Below are positions 26,521-35,221 of a stretch of DNA of 64,000 nucleotides, piece after piece. Position numbers and translations under genes: made by a program. The DNA is taken from contig NZ_RZNX01000013.1 of the NCBI RefSeq assembly GCF_003994465.1, forward strand, positions 1-64,000, read 5' to 3'. Each line of letters opens with the position of its first letter. The first letter of the stretch is position 1. The stretch comes from Paenibacillus zeisoli (GTDB taxonomy: Bacteria > Bacillota > Bacilli > Paenibacillales > Paenibacillaceae). The notes under the pieces were generated by a model that was not told where the DNA came from, did no database searches, and saw nothing but the letters and a program-made list of their open reading frames with translations.

Positions 26521-27322
26521 CCGGTCGCTCCGCTCTGCGCGCAGCCTTCAGAAGAGATTTCACTTCATCGACCAGCTCTTTCATGGACGCCAGGTCCTTC
26601 GCTTCCCATAGCTCATTGAACCGCCGCTGAGCATCAATCGCTTCGTTGACGAGGTGATAGAAATACAGCTGATGAATGGAATTCAAAGCTTGGGCCACCA
26701 GACTTGAATCATCCTCGAAGGATTTCTGTGCATCAAGGATCTCCTGACGAATGCTGGACATCTCATTATCAAGGACAAAAGCAGCCTCGGCCGCCTTCTT
26801 CAGACGCTCACGCATGTCTTCGGGCAGGCTATCCCGGTATTTATAATTCAGCGAGTGCTCGATCGTAGCCCAGAAATTCATAGCCAGTGTGCGAATCTGA
26901 ATTTCGGCCAGCACCATCTTCTGTTCTAGAGCTGTCTGTACCGGATACTCCACAATCATATGGAAGCTGCGGTAGCCGCTGTCTTTATAATTAGTAATAT
27001 AATCTTTCTCATACAAGACCTTTAGGTCTTTGCGATTACGAATATATTCAGCTACTCTTCGAATATCCTCAGCGAACTGACACATGATCCGTATACCTGC
27101 AATATCTTCAATTCCGGTCTCCAGTTGATCCATAGATACATTAAGGCGCTTGGCTTTATCCAGAATACTGGATAATTTCTTAACCCGTCCGGTCACGAAT
27201 TCAATCGGTGCGTACTCTTCCCGTTTCTTAAGCTCGGATCGCATCGTCTTGAATTTGACTTTCAATTCTTCTACGGCCTGTTCATACGGAAGCAAAAATG
27301 TTCCCCAATCTCTGCCATCCAT
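26510..27322 (-). CDS. Small alarmone synthetase, RelQ/YjbM-type GTP pyrophosphokinase
   Basis: Makes (p)ppGpp by pyrophosphate transfer from ATP to GDP/GTP. 270 residues, synthetase domain only, without the HD hydrolase or TGS/ACT domains of RelA/Rsh. Motifs: ELKKREEYAPIEFVTGRVKKLSSI (YjbM-type start), DIAGIRIMCQF, KDSGYRSFHMIVEYPV and AEIQIRTLAMNFWATIEHSLNYKY, with the catalytic Glu in EIQIRT. It is longer than B. subtilis YjbM (about 211 residues) by a helical C-terminal tail. DUF309 overlaps its 3' end by 11 bases. GAGAGGAG lies before the ATG. Confidence 0.9.
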   Translation of the reverse strand: MDGRDWGTFLLPYEQAVEELKVKFKTMRSELKKREEYAPIEFVTGRVKKLSSILDKAKRLNVSMDQLETGIEDIAGIRIMCQFAEDIRRVAEYIRNRKDLKVLYEKDYITNYKDSGYRSFHMIVEYPVQTALEQKMVLAEIQIRTLAMNFWATIEHSLNYKYRDSLPEDMRERLKKAAEAAFVLDNEMSSIRQEILDAQKSFEDDSSLVAQALNSIHQLYFYHLVNEAIDAQRRFNELWEAKDLASMKELVDEVKSLLKAARRAERPDEV

Positions 27323-27354
27323 TGTGTGTGCTCCTCTCTAGCTCCCGGCGCCGC

Positions 27355-28449
27355 TTATCGGTGGTCGGCTCCAACCGCTTCGGATATATGGGTGAACCCG
27401 TCACGCGCAAGCAGTTCACGCAATCCGCGGTGAATCCGGCGATTAATCTCCGGGCCTTCATATATGAGCGCGGTGTATATCTCCACCAGACTTGCGCCGG
27501 CACGAATTTTCTCATAGGCGTCCTGACTATCGAAGATGCCCCCTGATCCGATGATCGGCAGCCGGCCTTCGGTCTGACGGTATATTCTTGAAATAATCTC
27601 AGTAGAGCGCTGCTTCAGCGGTCGTCCACTAAGTCCTCCGGTCTCCTTCGCGTTCGTATGGGTAAGACCTTCGCGGGAAATGGTTGTATTCGTCGCGATA
27701 ATCCCCGATACGCCGCTGGCTGTAATGGTATTAACCATATACTCAAGCTCCTCATCACTCACGTCCGGAGCTATTTTGACCAGTACAGCTTTGGATTTGC
27801 CTGATCTCTCATTATGAACCTTCATCTCCTGCATCACCGCAGACAGCAAAGAGGCAAGCTCACTCCCGTGCTGTAGCGCGCGAAGATCCGGTGTATTGGG
27901 CGAGCTGATATTAACTACAAAAAAGTCAGCATGCGGATATAGCGCAGAAATACATTTCTCGTAATCCTGATGCGCTTCTTCATTCGGGGTCACTTTGTTC
28001 TTCCCAATATTCACGGCAATAGGAACGCGCCGGGCAGGAAGAGCAGCCAAAGTACTTGCCATGGCTTCTGCACCCTTGTTATTGAACCCCATTCTGTTGA
28101 CCAGTGCCTCATCGGGAGGGAGACGGAACAACCTCGGCTGATCATTGCCGGGCTGACCTACAGGGGTTACGGTCCCTACCTCCATAAATCCGAAGCCAAT
28201 CGAGGAGAAGCCCTCTACCGCTTCAGCGTTCTTATCCAAACCAGCAGCCAGCCCGACCGGTGTCGGGAAATGAATGCCGAACAAATCAACTGCCAAATCC
28301 GGTGTTTCCTGCACACCGTATATTTTATTAAGAAGCGATATGCCTCCCGGCATCTTGGCCGTTTTATGTAACCCGCCGATCACTAAATGGTGCGCTTTCT
28401 CGGGATCTATTCGGAAGAATACGGGTTTCCCCACGTTGCGATATAACAC
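27355..28449 (-). CDS. pyrD: Dihydroorotate dehydrogenase (quinone), class 2
   Basis: Oxidises dihydroorotate to orotate with FMN and passes electrons to membrane quinone. 364 residues. The N-terminal helical extension (KPVFFRIDPEKAHHLVIGGLHK) marks the membrane-bound class 2 enzyme. VGLAAGLDKNAE and VNISSPNTPDLRALQ hold the catalytic Ser, and IIGSGGIFDSQDAYEKI the phosphate site. The start is GTG at 28449 with GGAGTGA upstream. It stands outside any pyr operon and its end is 32 bases before the alarmone synthetase start, on the same strand. Confidence 0.94.
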   Translation of the reverse strand: MLYRNVGKPVFFRIDPEKAHHLVIGGLHKTAKMPGGISLLNKIYGVQETPDLAVDLFGIHFPTPVGLAAGLDKNAEAVEGFSSIGFGFMEVGTVTPVGQPGNDQPRLFRLPPDEALVNRMGFNNKGAEAMASTLAALPARRVPIAVNIGKNKVTPNEEAHQDYEKCISALYPHADFFVVNISSPNTPDLRALQHGSELASLLSAVMQEMKVHNERSGKSKAVLVKIAPDVSDEELEYMVNTITASGVSGIIATNTTISREGLTHTNAKETGGLSGRPLKQRSTEIISRIYRQTEGRLPIIGSGGIFDSQDAYEKIRAGASLVEIYTALIYEGPEINRRIHRGLRELLARDGFTHISEAVGADHR

Positions 28450-28664
28450 TGTTCACTCACTCCGTTCCTCTCTCGGTGGACATTCTGCCCTATTTCTCAG
28501 TTTAGCGTTTTCTATGTGAAAAGAAAAGTCTTGGACAAAGGTCCATATTTTCAAGGACAAACCATATAGATATTCAGAATGAAAGCCATTACAATAGCAT
28601 TAGAAGGCTCTTCATTATTACAAGATATGTAGGAAAGTTATGAAATGAAAGGGGTATGAGCTCT

Positions 28665-28802
28665 ATGTCAACCAAACGCAAGCCGCCAACACTTCATCAG
28701 AAGAAAGAAGAAGTTAACAAAAAGGCGTTAATCTGGAGCGGTTCTATATTAATTGCCATCATAATTGTATTTACCGTACTCCTGATCTGGAGCAAGAGTT
28801 AG
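28665..28802 (+). CDS. Small single-pass membrane protein
   Basis: 45 residues: a basic N-terminal half (STKRKPPTLHQKKEEVNKK) followed by one hydrophobic helix (ALIWSGSILIAIIIVFTVLL) and a short tail. AAAGGGG lies 10 bases before the ATG at 28665; an in-frame ATG at 28656 is too close to it. The stop overlaps the convergent L,D-transpeptidase stop by 4 bases. A membrane peptide with cytoplasmic basic tail is likely. I recognise no family. Confidence 0.6.
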   Translation: MSTKRKPPTLHQKKEEVNKKALIWSGSILIAIIIVFTVLLIWSKS

Positions 28803-30229
28803 TTCAACCAATGATATGTCTTACGGGGATTGGTCTGATTCTGTCTAACCGGGACAACAAAACGTTCCTCTGTGCGCCCGGCTAGCTCAGGTGCAATCCC
28901 CTTTCCAATCGTCACCTTGGTTCCCGCGGGAGCCAGATCGAACAGCTCCTCCACATCCGCCTTGCTCATTCTGATACAGCCCTTCGATTCATCCTTCCCT
29001 ACACTGTCCGGCTCATTCGTTCCATGGATGGCATAATTCGTATCCGAAAGCTGCATTCCGCGGCTGCCGAACTCCCCGTTGGATTTTCCGTTCGGATTAA
29101 TGACTTTCTCCGTGATCATGAAGGTTCCTTCAGGGGTTCGATCACCTCCAAGCCCAACCGTATAGCTTCTCACAACCACATTCCCGCTGACCAAGGCAAG
29201 CTCATGGCTGCTCTTGTCTACTAGGATTTCCAAAGGCTGAACCAAGAAGGGTACAGGTCCTGCGGCGGCTGCCTTGCTTTGACTTGGATTGGCACTGCCT
29301 CCTGATGCAGCGCCGGAAGGTCTATAGCTCTTCTGGGCATCAATCTCCTGCTTAGCAAGCTGAAGCGCCTGCTTGAAGGCTTGTTCAAGCTCCGGGCTGG
29401 TGCCGGCAATCCAATTGTTCGGATAGGGCTGGATAAGCTCGCTTAGCCCCTTTGGGAGTTGTCTGTTCTTATTAGTAAAATGGCCAATCGCTGAAGACAC
29501 CACCGCATAGGCCTCCTGCTCCTTCGTCCACTGCCGCGCCTTCTTCTGAAGCGGACCGGCATCCGGCGGTTTGCAGTCACAGCTCTTCGCATCGAAAGCC
29601 TGCACAGCGGATCTACCGCTGGCCGCATCGCGCTCAACCGTGAACATTACAGGCATATTCCGCTTCCACAGCAGCCAGCGTCCCTTCTGCTCCATGCCAA
29701 GTACCGCCGTCAGACGAGCCTTGGGCTTCGAACTGCTCAGCAGTTCATCAATTGCCGCTCCCCTTCTGGAAGCATCTCTAAGAGAACTTGCTGTGAACGT
29801 CAATGAGGCCTCCTGACGCCCCGCAGGAGTTACATCGTTCACTGACACCTCAGACAGGGTATACAAGTCTTCCACGGATGGGTCATAATCCGAACTTACA
29901 GCGTCCGTGTGAACATCCGTATCGTCCATACTCGGGATGAATAATAGCAGCAGGAACATCAGTGTGACCAGCAGTCTGCGTCTGCGTCTGCGCCTGCCCC
30001 GCTTTTCCTTTTGGGCAGAAGCTTCCATAAGTCTTGCTTCATATTCTTTCCATACTTCCGCCGGTACCTTGCTGCTTTCGAACGCCTCGTAGATCTGACC
30101 AGCCTTATTGAAGCAGTAATTGGCTTTCCCTGTCTGGCCGCCTCTTTCATATTCTTTTCCAAGCAAATACCACGCCATCTTGTTATCCGGATGCATTTGA
30201 ACGTATTTCTTGAGGTATGATGGACTCAT
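28799..30229 (-). CDS. L,D-transpeptidase (YkuD domain) with TPR-like N-terminus and membrane anchor
   Basis: 476 residues. The cytoplasmic N-terminus carries a TPR-like repeat (MHPDNKMAWYLLGKEYERGGQTGKANYCFNKAGQIYEAF is the region at 12-52), then an Arg-rich stretch and one membrane helix (about 100-115), then a long extracytoplasmic region. The YkuD domain is at the C-terminus (LEILVDKSSHELALVSG...), with HGTNEP and SKGCIRM, the catalytic Cys at residue 418. It would form 3-3 peptidoglycan crosslinks or attach to the spore wall. The ATG at 30229 has AGGGAGG upstream; a longer in-frame start lacks one. The TPR part inside the cell is unusual. Confidence 0.87.
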   Translation of the reverse strand: MSPSYLKKYVQMHPDNKMAWYLLGKEYERGGQTGKANYCFNKAGQIYEAFESSKVPAEVWKEYEARLMEASAQKEKRGRRRRRRRLLVTLMFLLLLFIPSMDDTDVHTDAVSSDYDPSVEDLYTLSEVSVNDVTPAGRQEASLTFTASSLRDASRRGAAIDELLSSSKPKARLTAVLGMEQKGRWLLWKRNMPVMFTVERDAASGRSAVQAFDAKSCDCKPPDAGPLQKKARQWTKEQEAYAVVSSAIGHFTNKNRQLPKGLSELIQPYPNNWIAGTSPELEQAFKQALQLAKQEIDAQKSYRPSGAASGGSANPSQSKAAAAGPVPFLVQPLEILVDKSSHELALVSGNVVVRSYTVGLGGDRTPEGTFMITEKVINPNGKSNGEFGSRGMQLSDTNYAIHGTNEPDSVGKDESKGCIRMSKADVEELFDLAPAGTKVTIGKGIAPELAGRTEERFVVPVRQNQTNPRKTYHWLN

Positions 30230-30483
30230 CGCAACCTCCCTATTTATTGAGCTGAACCCATAAAGGTAACCCATTATTTTCCACTTAATTATGTATAATT
30301 CTATCTATTTATCGGCAGACTTTCCCAAGCATATCAGAGTCTAAAGAAACAGATGAGAAAGACAAGACTTGCGACCCATAATCGAAACTTCAATAGACAG
30401 CCACTGTGGCAATAACAAAGAGACACCCCCCACATGGTCAGCGGAAGATGTCTCCTGGTCAGCAAGAACTGCTATAGAAGGGC

Positions 30484-30816
<333 letters not shown>

Positions 30817-30844
30817 TCAGCGGGCAAACCGCTGATAATCATTA

Positions 30845-32131
30845 TCATTCTTCCCTTTTCTCACGCAGAAAATCCGTCTGCAATGAGGTGCCCCGAATCT
30901 TGTGATTTCGAATCAGCGTGGAGGGGTCATCGCCAAGCATGCCTGCAGTAAGTACGGCATTCTCTCCAAACTTGTCCCTCAGCATATCCATGGCCTTGGT
31001 AAGCTGTTCTTTCTTCGGCTGCTTCTCATAATCGAACAGATCGAGCTGAAGCGCCGACTCCTCTTTGGGGACCAGATTCTGTAGTGTAATTCCAAGAAGC
31101 CGCACAGGTCGATCTTCTTTCCAATGCCTACGGTACAATTTACAGGCTTCCCGGTAGATGTCATCCATATTCTCAGTTACCCGGTCCAAAGTCTGTGAGC
31201 GGGTAATTGTCTTCATGTCCGGGGTTCTGATCGTAATCTGGATAGTCTGTGCCATCATTTGCTGTCTTCGCAGCCGCCTTGCTACCTGATCGGCCAGGTT
31301 CAGCATGACCCGTGAGACATCCTCCATGCTGCTGATGTCTCTCGGTAGCGTCGTTGTATGGCCAACGGATTTGTTCTTGCCCTGCTCTTCCTTGACAGGG
31401 GAATCATCGAGCCCGTAAGCGGCCTGCTTCATCCAGAGCCCCATCACTCCAAATCTTTCAGATAACACACGTTCATCCGTCCCGGCTAATTGGCCCAGTG
31501 TATAAATTCCCATCTTCTGAAGCTTCTCTGCTGTCTTCCTGCCAATTCCGTACATTTCACCGCACGGTCTATCCCATAAGAGCTTCGGTACATCTCTAAT
31601 CCGAACAACTGTAATCCCGTTCGGCTTCTTCATATCGGAGCCCATCTTGGCCAGCAGCTTATTCGGAGCGATGCCGATCGAGCATGGAAGCCCAAGCTCT
31701 GTCATGATTCTCTCCTGGATCTCCTTCGCGATCTCCAGCGGAGTGCCAAACTGCTTCGAACCCGTTATATCCAGATAACATTCATCAATAGACACTGCTT
31801 GAAGAAGGGGAGTATATCCATAAGCGATGTTCATGAAGGCTTTGGAATACTGTCGGTACAAATGAAAGTTCGGTGCGATAACAATCAAATCAGGACAAAT
31901 TTTAAGTGCCTGACTCACCAGCATGCCTGTTGAGATTCCAAGCTGACGCGCAGCATAGGAACAGGTCACAATGACACCTTTACGAAGCTCTACGCTCCCG
32001 GCGACTGCCGTAGGTTTATTTTTATACTTATGCGGCTCTTCGGCTTCATGTACAGAACAATAGAAAGCATTCATATCAATATGAAATATGACCCGGCCTT
32101 TAGCGGGATAATAATCCTCCACGTTCCTCAC
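30845..32131 (-). CDS. dinB: DNA polymerase IV (DinB/Y family)
   Basis: Translesion polymerase. 428 residues with catalytic Asp19 (FHIDMNAFYCSV) and Asp116-Glu117 (SIDECYLD), the LPCSIGIAPNKLLAKMGSDMKKPNG palm-finger motif, the helix-hairpin-helix (MYGIGRKTAEKLQKMGI) and little-finger domain. The clamp-binding motif QLDLF is at 362-366, followed by an extra C-terminal tail of 62 residues. The start is GTG at 32131 with GAGGG upstream. The tail and the layout are closer to B. subtilis YqjW than to YqjH, as I recall. No LexA box was seen. Confidence 0.92.
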   Translation of the reverse strand: MRNVEDYYPAKGRVIFHIDMNAFYCSVHEAEEPHKYKNKPTAVAGSVELRKGVIVTCSYAARQLGISTGMLVSQALKICPDLIVIAPNFHLYRQYSKAFMNIAYGYTPLLQAVSIDECYLDITGSKQFGTPLEIAKEIQERIMTELGLPCSIGIAPNKLLAKMGSDMKKPNGITVVRIRDVPKLLWDRPCGEMYGIGRKTAEKLQKMGIYTLGQLAGTDERVLSERFGVMGLWMKQAAYGLDDSPVKEEQGKNKSVGHTTTLPRDISSMEDVSRVMLNLADQVARRLRRQQMMAQTIQITIRTPDMKTITRSQTLDRVTENMDDIYREACKLYRRHWKEDRPVRLLGITLQNLVPKEESALQLDLFDYEKQPKKEQLTKAMDMLRDKFGENAVLTAGMLGDDPSTLIRNHKIRGTSLQTDFLREKREE

Positions 32132-32187
32132 CGGAATCCCTCATTTCAGAAAATATAACGGTTTTATGCAAAAAATTCGAATCCGTG

Positions 32188-32215
32188 TTACATTTAAAAA
32201 AACAAGTGATATAAT
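32188..32215 (+). promoter_or_regulatory. Probable sigma-A promoter of cimA
   Basis: TTACAT (32188-32193), 16 bases, TATAAT (32210-32215). The leader to the start codon is short (about 55 bases) and contains no T-box. Confidence 0.6.
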
Positions 32216-32275
32216 ATTTCATTATACCAAAATTACCGATATTTTTTCATGACTTTTAAAGGGGGACTCTCCACT

Positions 32276-33892
32276 ATGTCAAAGGCCTTATCCATCTTCG
32301 ACACGACCTTGCGCGACGGCACACAGGGCGAAGGAATCAGTTTGTCTGCGGACGACAAATTAAAGATCGCCACGAAGCTCGATCAGCTGGGCGTGCATTA
32401 TATTGAAGGCGGCATTCCGGGGAGCAATAATAAAGATATCGAATTCTTCAAACGGGTTAAAAGCCTGGGGCTGAACGCCAAGATTGCTGCATTCGGCAGC
32501 ACCCGCCGTAAAGACAGCATCGCGGATCAGGACGCGAACCTGAATCGCATCATTGAGTCCGGTGCCCAAGCAGCAACATTGGTCGGGAAATCCTGGGATT
32601 TCCATGTCCATACAGCCCTCCAGACCTCGCTTGAAGAGAATCTGGCTATGATCTATGATTCGATCGCTTATTTGAAGCAGAAAGGACTCGAAGTTATCTT
32701 TGATGCCGAGCATTTCTTCGACGGATATAAGAACAACCCGGAATACGCGCTGTCTGTCATGAAGAAAGCTGAGGAAGCCGGAGCTGACTGGCTCGTCATG
32801 TGCGACACGAATGGCGGTACCCTGCCGCATGAAGTCCACAGTATTGTATCCGTTCTCGCAGGACATGCTGCAAATTCTTCGCTGGGTATACATACCCACA
32901 ATGACTGCGAATTGGCCGTAGCCAACTCGCTTAGTGCAGTTCAGGCAGGCGCTCGGCAAATCCAGGGAACGATGAACGGATATGGCGAGCGGTGCGGCAA
33001 TGCGAATCTGTGCAGCATCATCCCCAATCTTCAACTTAAGATGGGTTATGAGGTGCTTACACCTGCCAAGTTGGCCCAGCTTACGAATACGGCCCGCTAT
33101 GTCAGCGAGATTGCCAATGTGCATATGCCCAATAATCAGCCATACGTTGGAACCTCGGCCTTTGCTCACAAAGGCGGCATCCATGTATCAGCTATCCTCA
33201 GGGATTCCCGCACTTATGAGCATGTTGAGCCTGAGACGGTCGGGAACAAACAGCGGGTACTAGTCTCTGAGCTTGCGGGGCAGAGCAACATCCTCTCCAA
33301 AGCTCAAGATATGGGCATTGACTTTGATCCAAACAATGAGGATACCAAAGAAGTGATTAACCGGATCAAGAACCTTGAACATCAGGGCTACCAGTTCGAG
33401 GCAGCCGATGCTTCTCTTGAGCTGCTGCTCAGACAGGCCAACGGAGAATTGACAGAGTTGTTCGTGTTCGAATCTTTCAAAATGCTAGTAGAGAAGACGG
33501 CAGGCAGACCCGTTGTATCGGAAGCCTTCGTCAAAATCAACATTGGCGGCTCCAGCGTTTATACGGCTGCAGAAGGTAACGGACCTGTTAACGCACTGGA
33601 CAACGCCCTGCGTAAAGCATTGGTCACTTACTTCCCGCGCCTGAACGAAATGCATCTGTCCGACTATAAAGTCCGTGTATTGGATGAAATGGATGCTACA
33701 GCTTCCAAGGTACGGGTTCTTATCGAGTCGAGAGACCTCTCAACCTCCTGGAACACAGTCGGCGTATCCGGGAACGTGATCGAAGCCAGCTGGGAAGCTC
33801 TTGTTGATAGTATTCGCTATGCTCTTCTTGGGGAGACCCAACTTGAGAACCAGGAAGTCTCATCTCAGCGAGGCGGCCTAGTGAACCATTGA
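32276..33892 (+). CDS. cimA: (R)-citramalate synthase
   Basis: Condenses acetyl-CoA with pyruvate to citramalate, the threonine-independent entry to isoleucine. 538 residues. IFDTTLRDGTQGEG (metal Asp and catalytic Arg), HTHNDCELAVANSLSAVQAG (metal His pair) and GYGERCGNANL mark the DRE-TIM metallolyase barrel. The C-terminal LeuA dimer/regulatory domain follows (EAFVKINIGGSSVYTAAEGNGPVNALD), the site of end-product inhibition. CimA-type length and the TQGEG variant separate it from LeuA and homocitrate synthase. ATG at 32276 with AAAGGGGG upstream. No ilv or leu genes are nearby. Confidence 0.92.
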   Translation: MSKALSIFDTTLRDGTQGEGISLSADDKLKIATKLDQLGVHYIEGGIPGSNNKDIEFFKRVKSLGLNAKIAAFGSTRRKDSIADQDANLNRIIESGAQAATLVGKSWDFHVHTALQTSLEENLAMIYDSIAYLKQKGLEVIFDAEHFFDGYKNNPEYALSVMKKAEEAGADWLVMCDTNGGTLPHEVHSIVSVLAGHAANSSLGIHTHNDCELAVANSLSAVQAGARQIQGTMNGYGERCGNANLCSIIPNLQLKMGYEVLTPAKLAQLTNTARYVSEIANVHMPNNQPYVGTSAFAHKGGIHVSAILRDSRTYEHVEPETVGNKQRVLVSELAGQSNILSKAQDMGIDFDPNNEDTKEVINRIKNLEHQGYQFEAADASLELLLRQANGELTELFVFESFKMLVEKTAGRPVVSEAFVKINIGGSSVYTAAEGNGPVNALDNALRKALVTYFPRLNEMHLSDYKVRVLDEMDATASKVRVLIESRDLSTSWNTVGVSGNVIEASWEALVDSIRYALLGETQLENQEVSSQRGGLVNH

Positions 33893-33933
33893 TTTGGGAT
33901 GGGGACATCATATAAAATGTATAACTGACATCA

Positions 33934-33972
33934 AAGGCCCGGCTAATCCTCTCTAAGGAAAAGTCGGGCCTT
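33934..33972. terminator. Bidirectional terminator between cimA and the thioredoxin-like gene
   Basis: AAGGCCCG (33934-33941) pairs with CGGGCCTT (33965-33972), followed by TCTTT. Confidence 0.8.
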
Positions 33973-33996
33973 CTTTACAAATCGCGTTACATTTTA

Positions 33997-34572
33997 TTAC
34001 AATTTAACCAAATCCTTTATTTTTTGTTCCAGTTGTTCTGCAGATAATGTGCCAATAATTATATCCTGAATGACACCGTTTCGGTCAATTAATACATTTG
34101 TGGGGAATGCCACCCCGTTATACTTACGATAAGCGGCTTCCTTCTCATCGAGAAGGACCGGGAAGGTCATCTTGTACTGCTGGACAAACTCCTTAGCTTT
34201 AGAAAGCTTGTCGTACATGGTAACATTTACACTATAAACATCCAGGCTCTGGCTGTACTTGTCAGCCATCCTGACGAGATCAGGCGCTTCCTCCTTGCAG
34301 GGATCACACCATGACGCCCAGAAGTTGACAAGCAGCGGCTTATCTCGTTTCCCGCCTACATGATAGGTCTTCCCGTCAAGGCCTGTTAATGTGAATGAAG
34401 GAGCTTCCGCACCCGGCTCTAGGCCGCTCTTGGCTAATGCTGTAGCACTTAGAGAGGGCTGCTGTTTGTCTGAAGAGCTGAACCAGGACAGGGTTCCATT
34501 GTCCGAATTTTGATATAGAGCCACACCGAGAAGCAGAGCAATTCCCAGCAGGATTAGGCCATTTCGTCTCAT
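33997..34572 (-). CDS. Membrane-anchored thiol-disulfide oxidoreductase (ResA/TlpA-like)
   Basis: 191 residues. An N-terminal uncleaved signal anchor (LILLGIALLLGVALY), then a thioredoxin fold beginning EAPSFTLTGLDGKTYHVGG, with the active site NFWASWCDPCKEEAPDL and the cis-Pro region AFPTNVLIDRNG. It faces outside and would reduce protein disulfides, for example in cytochrome c maturation as ResA does. No res or ccs genes are adjacent. AAAGGA precedes the ATG. Confidence 0.88.
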   Translation of the reverse strand: MRRNGLILLGIALLLGVALYQNSDNGTLSWFSSSDKQQPSLSATALAKSGLEPGAEAPSFTLTGLDGKTYHVGGKRDKPLLVNFWASWCDPCKEEAPDLVRMADKYSQSLDVYSVNVTMYDKLSKAKEFVQQYKMTFPVLLDEKEAAYRKYNGVAFPTNVLIDRNGVIQDIIIGTLSAEQLEQKIKDLVKL

Positions 34573-34774
34573 TGATCTCTTTCCTTTGCATTGGGGTATA
34601 TGGTTACATATCTATTATTGTACCCTTAAAGCGCAATTTGTTACAGATATCCTATAGATAGATGGATTGAACTAAAGACTGCGTGGCCAATTTCCTTGTC
34701 AAACAGACGGTTACCAGAATCCAAACGTTCAATTCTTCAGTTCATTCCATAAAGATTCAAAAGGAGCGAATACC

Positions 34775-35221
34775 ATGCATCTTCAATCCAAACAGCAATG
34801 TGTCATTACCCCAGAAACACGCCGCTTATTAGTCACTCATTTATACCGTGTCTTTCCTGAGGAGGGCTGCGGGGCACTGCTTGGAAGTCGTACGGAAGAT
34901 GGATGGATCATTGATCATTTCCAGCCGATCCGCAACACCGCAAGCAATCCGCAGCATAAATTCACTCTGGATCCGACTGGATGGATTACTTCCAGTTTCA
35001 ATCCAAGGCTGCTTGGAATATTTCATACCCATCCTACCTCATCTCCAGAGCCTTCTGCGGAGGACTTGTTACAGCTGCAGCTTTTTGGAGAAATGGTGCC
35101 GCTTTACCTGATTGCTTCGAGAACAACAATAGACGGTGAACCGGATGCCCAAATTGGCGCCTACACCGTTCACCGTCAACCTAATGGATTATTCACTTTG
35201 GAACCCCTAACCCTTGCTTAG
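34775..35221 (+). CDS. JAMM/MPN+ metallopeptidase (M67 family)
   Basis: 148 residues. The JAMM zinc site is complete: Glu29/Glu30 (PEEGCGALLG), His84 and His86 (FHTHP), Ser94 and Asp97 (SAED), fitting the E...HxHx7SxxD pattern. Bacterial single-domain members (Mec+/RadC-distant, M67) cleave C-terminal extensions from sulfur carrier proteins such as ThiS or CysO-like proteins. No ThiS, MoaD or E1-like gene is nearby, so the target is open. AAGGAG lies 8 bases before the ATG. The 3' end overlaps the convergent exonuclease gene by 15 bases. Confidence 0.88.
   Translation: MHLQSKQQCVITPETRRLLVTHLYRVFPEEGCGALLGSRTEDGWIIDHFQPIRNTASNPQHKFTLDPTGWITSSFNPRLLGIFHTHPTSSPEPSAEDLLQLQLFGEMVPLYLIASRTTIDGEPDAQIGAYTVHRQPNGLFTLEPLTLA

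Noticed and set aside
30424-30455. Terminator after the ferredoxin gene
   Set aside because: AGACA/TGTCT pairing is short and interrupted, and no clear T run follows.
32140-32275. T-box or leader attenuator before cimA
   Set aside because: The leader is too short, with no specifier loop or antiterminator sequence.
32360-33184. 274-codon frame opposite cimA
   Set aside because: It is a shadow; cimA carries all catalytic motifs.
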